Origin: Gammaproteobacteria bacterium
Lineage (GTDB): Bacteria > Pseudomonadota > Gammaproteobacteria > GCA-002705445 > GCA-002716945
DNA length: 64,000 bases
Direction: 5' to 3'
Assembly (NCBI GenBank): GCA_016779485.1
Contig: JADHNN010000001.1
Coordinates: forward strand, 95,885-159,884
Below, piece after piece: positions 63,011-64,000 of this stretch. The position numbers were made by a program, and so were the translations under genes. The stretch's first letter is position 1, and the number at the start of each line of letters is the position of its first letter. The notes below the pieces were generated by a model that worked only from the letters and a program-made list of their open reading frames with translations, was not told the DNA's origin and did not search any database.

Positions 63011-63386
63011 AGAATTGAGTAGCTTTTCTAGCTTTTCTCAATCCAACTTTTTTTCGTTCTACTTTACGATCATCTCTTGTTACAAACCCTTCTCTTTTAA
63101 GAGTAGGTAGTAAATCATTTTGATATTTTACGAGTGCTCTTGTAAGGCCATGAACAATAGCTCCCACTTGCCCGCTTTTACCGCCGCCATTCACAGATAT
63201 TGTGAGATTAACTTTATCATGCATTTGAGTCTTAGTTAATGGCGCTAAAAGATTTGCTGTCAAAGTTGCAGATTTAGTGAACTCATCAACATCTTGTGAG
63301 TTAATTTTGATTTCACCTGTACCGCTGTAAAGATATACTCTAGCACTTGATGTTTTTCTTCTTCCTGTTCCATATGTTTTATGCAT
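63000..63386 (-). CDS. rpsI: 30S ribosomal protein S9
   Basis: 128 residues. Starts YGTGRRKTSSARVYLYSGTG, has VNGGGKSGQVGAIVHGLTRAL, and ends with the basic tail DRKVERKKVGLRKARKATQFSKR in outline, whose terminal SKR reaches the P-site tRNA. It follows rplM by 5 bp, the universal rplM-rpsI pair. Confidence 0.98.
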   Translation of the reverse strand: MHKTYGTGRRKTSSARVYLYSGTGEIKINSQDVDEFTKSATLTANLLAPLTKTQMHDKVNLTISVNGGGKSGQVGAIVHGLTRALVKYQNDLLPTLKREGFVTRDDRKVERKKVGLRKARKATQFSKR

Positions 63387-63391
63387 ACCTT

Positions 63392-63805
63392 TTATACCTC
63401 TAAAGTCACTGGTTTTTGAGCATTATGACCATGGTTTTCATTATCATAGATTTTAAGTTTCTTAATCATTGTTCTACCCAAGGTGTTTTTTGGAAGCATT
63501 CCTTTCACCGCATTTTTAATTACAAAATCTGGTTTCTTGTCTAACATTTTACCTAGTGGTGTTTCCTTCATATTACCAATATAACCAGTATGCTTATAAT
63601 ACATTTTATCAGAGAGCTTATTACCAGTAACTCTGATCTTTTTTGCATTGATTACGATTATGTAATCGCCTTCATCAGTGTGCGGTTGATATTGAGGCTT
63701 ATGTTTACCTTTGAGCATGTGAGCTACTTTTGATGCTAATCTCCCAAGAACGACATCTGTCGCATCAATTACATACCAATTTTTATTGCTATCATCTATA
63801 CTCAC
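63392..63805 (-). CDS. rplM: 50S ribosomal protein L13
   Basis: 137 residues: NWYVIDATDVVLGRLAS, GKHKPQYQPHTDEGDYIIV, KKIRVTGNK, YYKHTGYIGNMKE, AVKGMLPKNTLGR. The only start giving this frame is GTG at 63805, with no ribosome site, and the N-terminus is about five residues shorter than in E. coli. An ATG at 63824 opens another frame (MSKIIIREYR, then stop). A one-base change would join it to L13, so the true N-terminus is uncertain. Paired with rpsI. Confidence 0.96.
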   Translation of the reverse strand: MSIDDSNKNWYVIDATDVVLGRLASKVAHMLKGKHKPQYQPHTDEGDYIIVINAKKIRVTGNKLSDKMYYKHTGYIGNMKETPLGKMLDKKPDFVIKNAVKGMLPKNTLGRTMIKKLKIYDNENHGHNAQKPVTLEV

Positions 63806-63878
63806 GGATAATGATTTTACTCATTTAACGAAATCTATACAAGTAATTATTTAAGAATATATTTAATGGAGTGCATAT

Positions 63879-64000
63879 ATGCCTAATTTAGACAATATAC
63901 TAAAAGAAATTGATTATGCGATTAATGTAATTTTTGAATCAAAATATTCAAATAAAGAAGATAACCAGTTAGATGATAGAGATAAGACAAAGTCACAAAT
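63879..64000 (+). CDS. Probable Coq7-type demethoxyubiquinone hydroxylase, N-terminal fragment (cut by window edge)
   Basis: 40 codons are visible from the ATG at 63879, with GGAG about 9 bp upstream. The start NLDNILKEIDYAINVIF followed by a charged variable linker resembles the N-terminus of bacterial Coq7 proteins (a helix of the form LDxLIxxxDxALRTLF before the first di-iron helix). No metal-binding residue is in view, so the call rests on a short match and on the ubiquinone theme of the window. Divergent from rplM. Confidence 0.4.
   Translation, partial: MPNLDNILKEIDYAINVIFESKYSNKEDNQLDDRDKTKSQ

Overview
The window looks like a chromosome segment from a streamlined, AT-rich gammaproteobacterium, most like the marine SAR86-type lineages. 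By eye only about a third of bases are G or C. Genes overlap by 1-17 bp or sit a few bases apart, and there are almost no long gaps. The class assignment rests on typical gammaproteobacterial neighbourhoods: gmk-rpoZ-spoT, ubiE-ubiJ-ubiB, zapA/ygfB-pepP-ubiH-ubiI, mutY-yggX next to tRNA-Phe, yggS-proC-yggT-metX-metW, polA-thrB with cytochrome c4-dsbA, lgt-thyA-folA and rplM-rpsI. The SAR86-like label is an inference. I see no phage, insertion sequence, CRISPR array or plasmid functions.

Layout. 1-4003 (+): pyrB end, yggS, proC, yggT, metX, metW. 3996-9001 (-): moaC, asmA-like, mutY, yggX, tRNA-Phe, TPR/2OG-oxygenase, hspQ, terB-like, packed as one run with the tRNA inside it. 9059-12394 (+): rdgB, M48 lipoprotein protease, PPi-type phosphofructokinase. 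12389-13964 (-): hemH and an HNH protein. 13965-14324: the largest gap, with clustered DnaA boxes. 14325-18816 (+): priA, argS, HAD phosphatase. 18818-19973: a divergent polyamine pair, speD-like and speE. 20002-22368 (-): TorF-type porin, glnK and amtB behind a sigma-54 promoter and an NtrC-like dyad. 22645-28300: ubiK, cytochrome c5, tRNA-Arg, folD, dsbA, cytochrome c4, polA. 28349-32149: thrB and a TRAP transporter whose binding-protein gene faces its permease genes. 32151-40389 (-): gmk, rpoZ, spoT, ubiE, ubiJ, ubiB, uvrD. 40445-42315: an unrecognised membrane protein, a LETM1-like protein, a Sel1 protein and apaG. 42309-49055: folA, thyA, lgt, DUF255, plsC, ferredoxin, MATE exporter, and a 55-residue rubredoxin. 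49107-54458: thiE and hemL facing a glyoxylate/serine-to-glycerate module (aminotransferase, hydroxypyruvate reductase, glycerate kinase). 54574-60374: TauE-type permease, then ubiI-like, split ubiH, pepP and ygfB divergent from zapB-like, zapA and an EVE protein. 60469-64000: histone H1-like protein, ilvA, rpiA, rpsI, rplM, and the start of a probable coq7.

Themes. Ubiquinone synthesis is heavily represented: ubiE, J, B, K, H, an ubiI-like gene and perhaps coq7. The two FAD hydroxylase genes are abnormal. ubiH is broken at an A7 tract, and the ubiI-like protein has lost its FAD-fold motifs. Nitrogen scavenging is regulated by a recognisable NtrC/RpoN circuit. Nearly all convergent gene pairs overlap or abut with no terminator. 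Neither tRNA gene encodes CCA.
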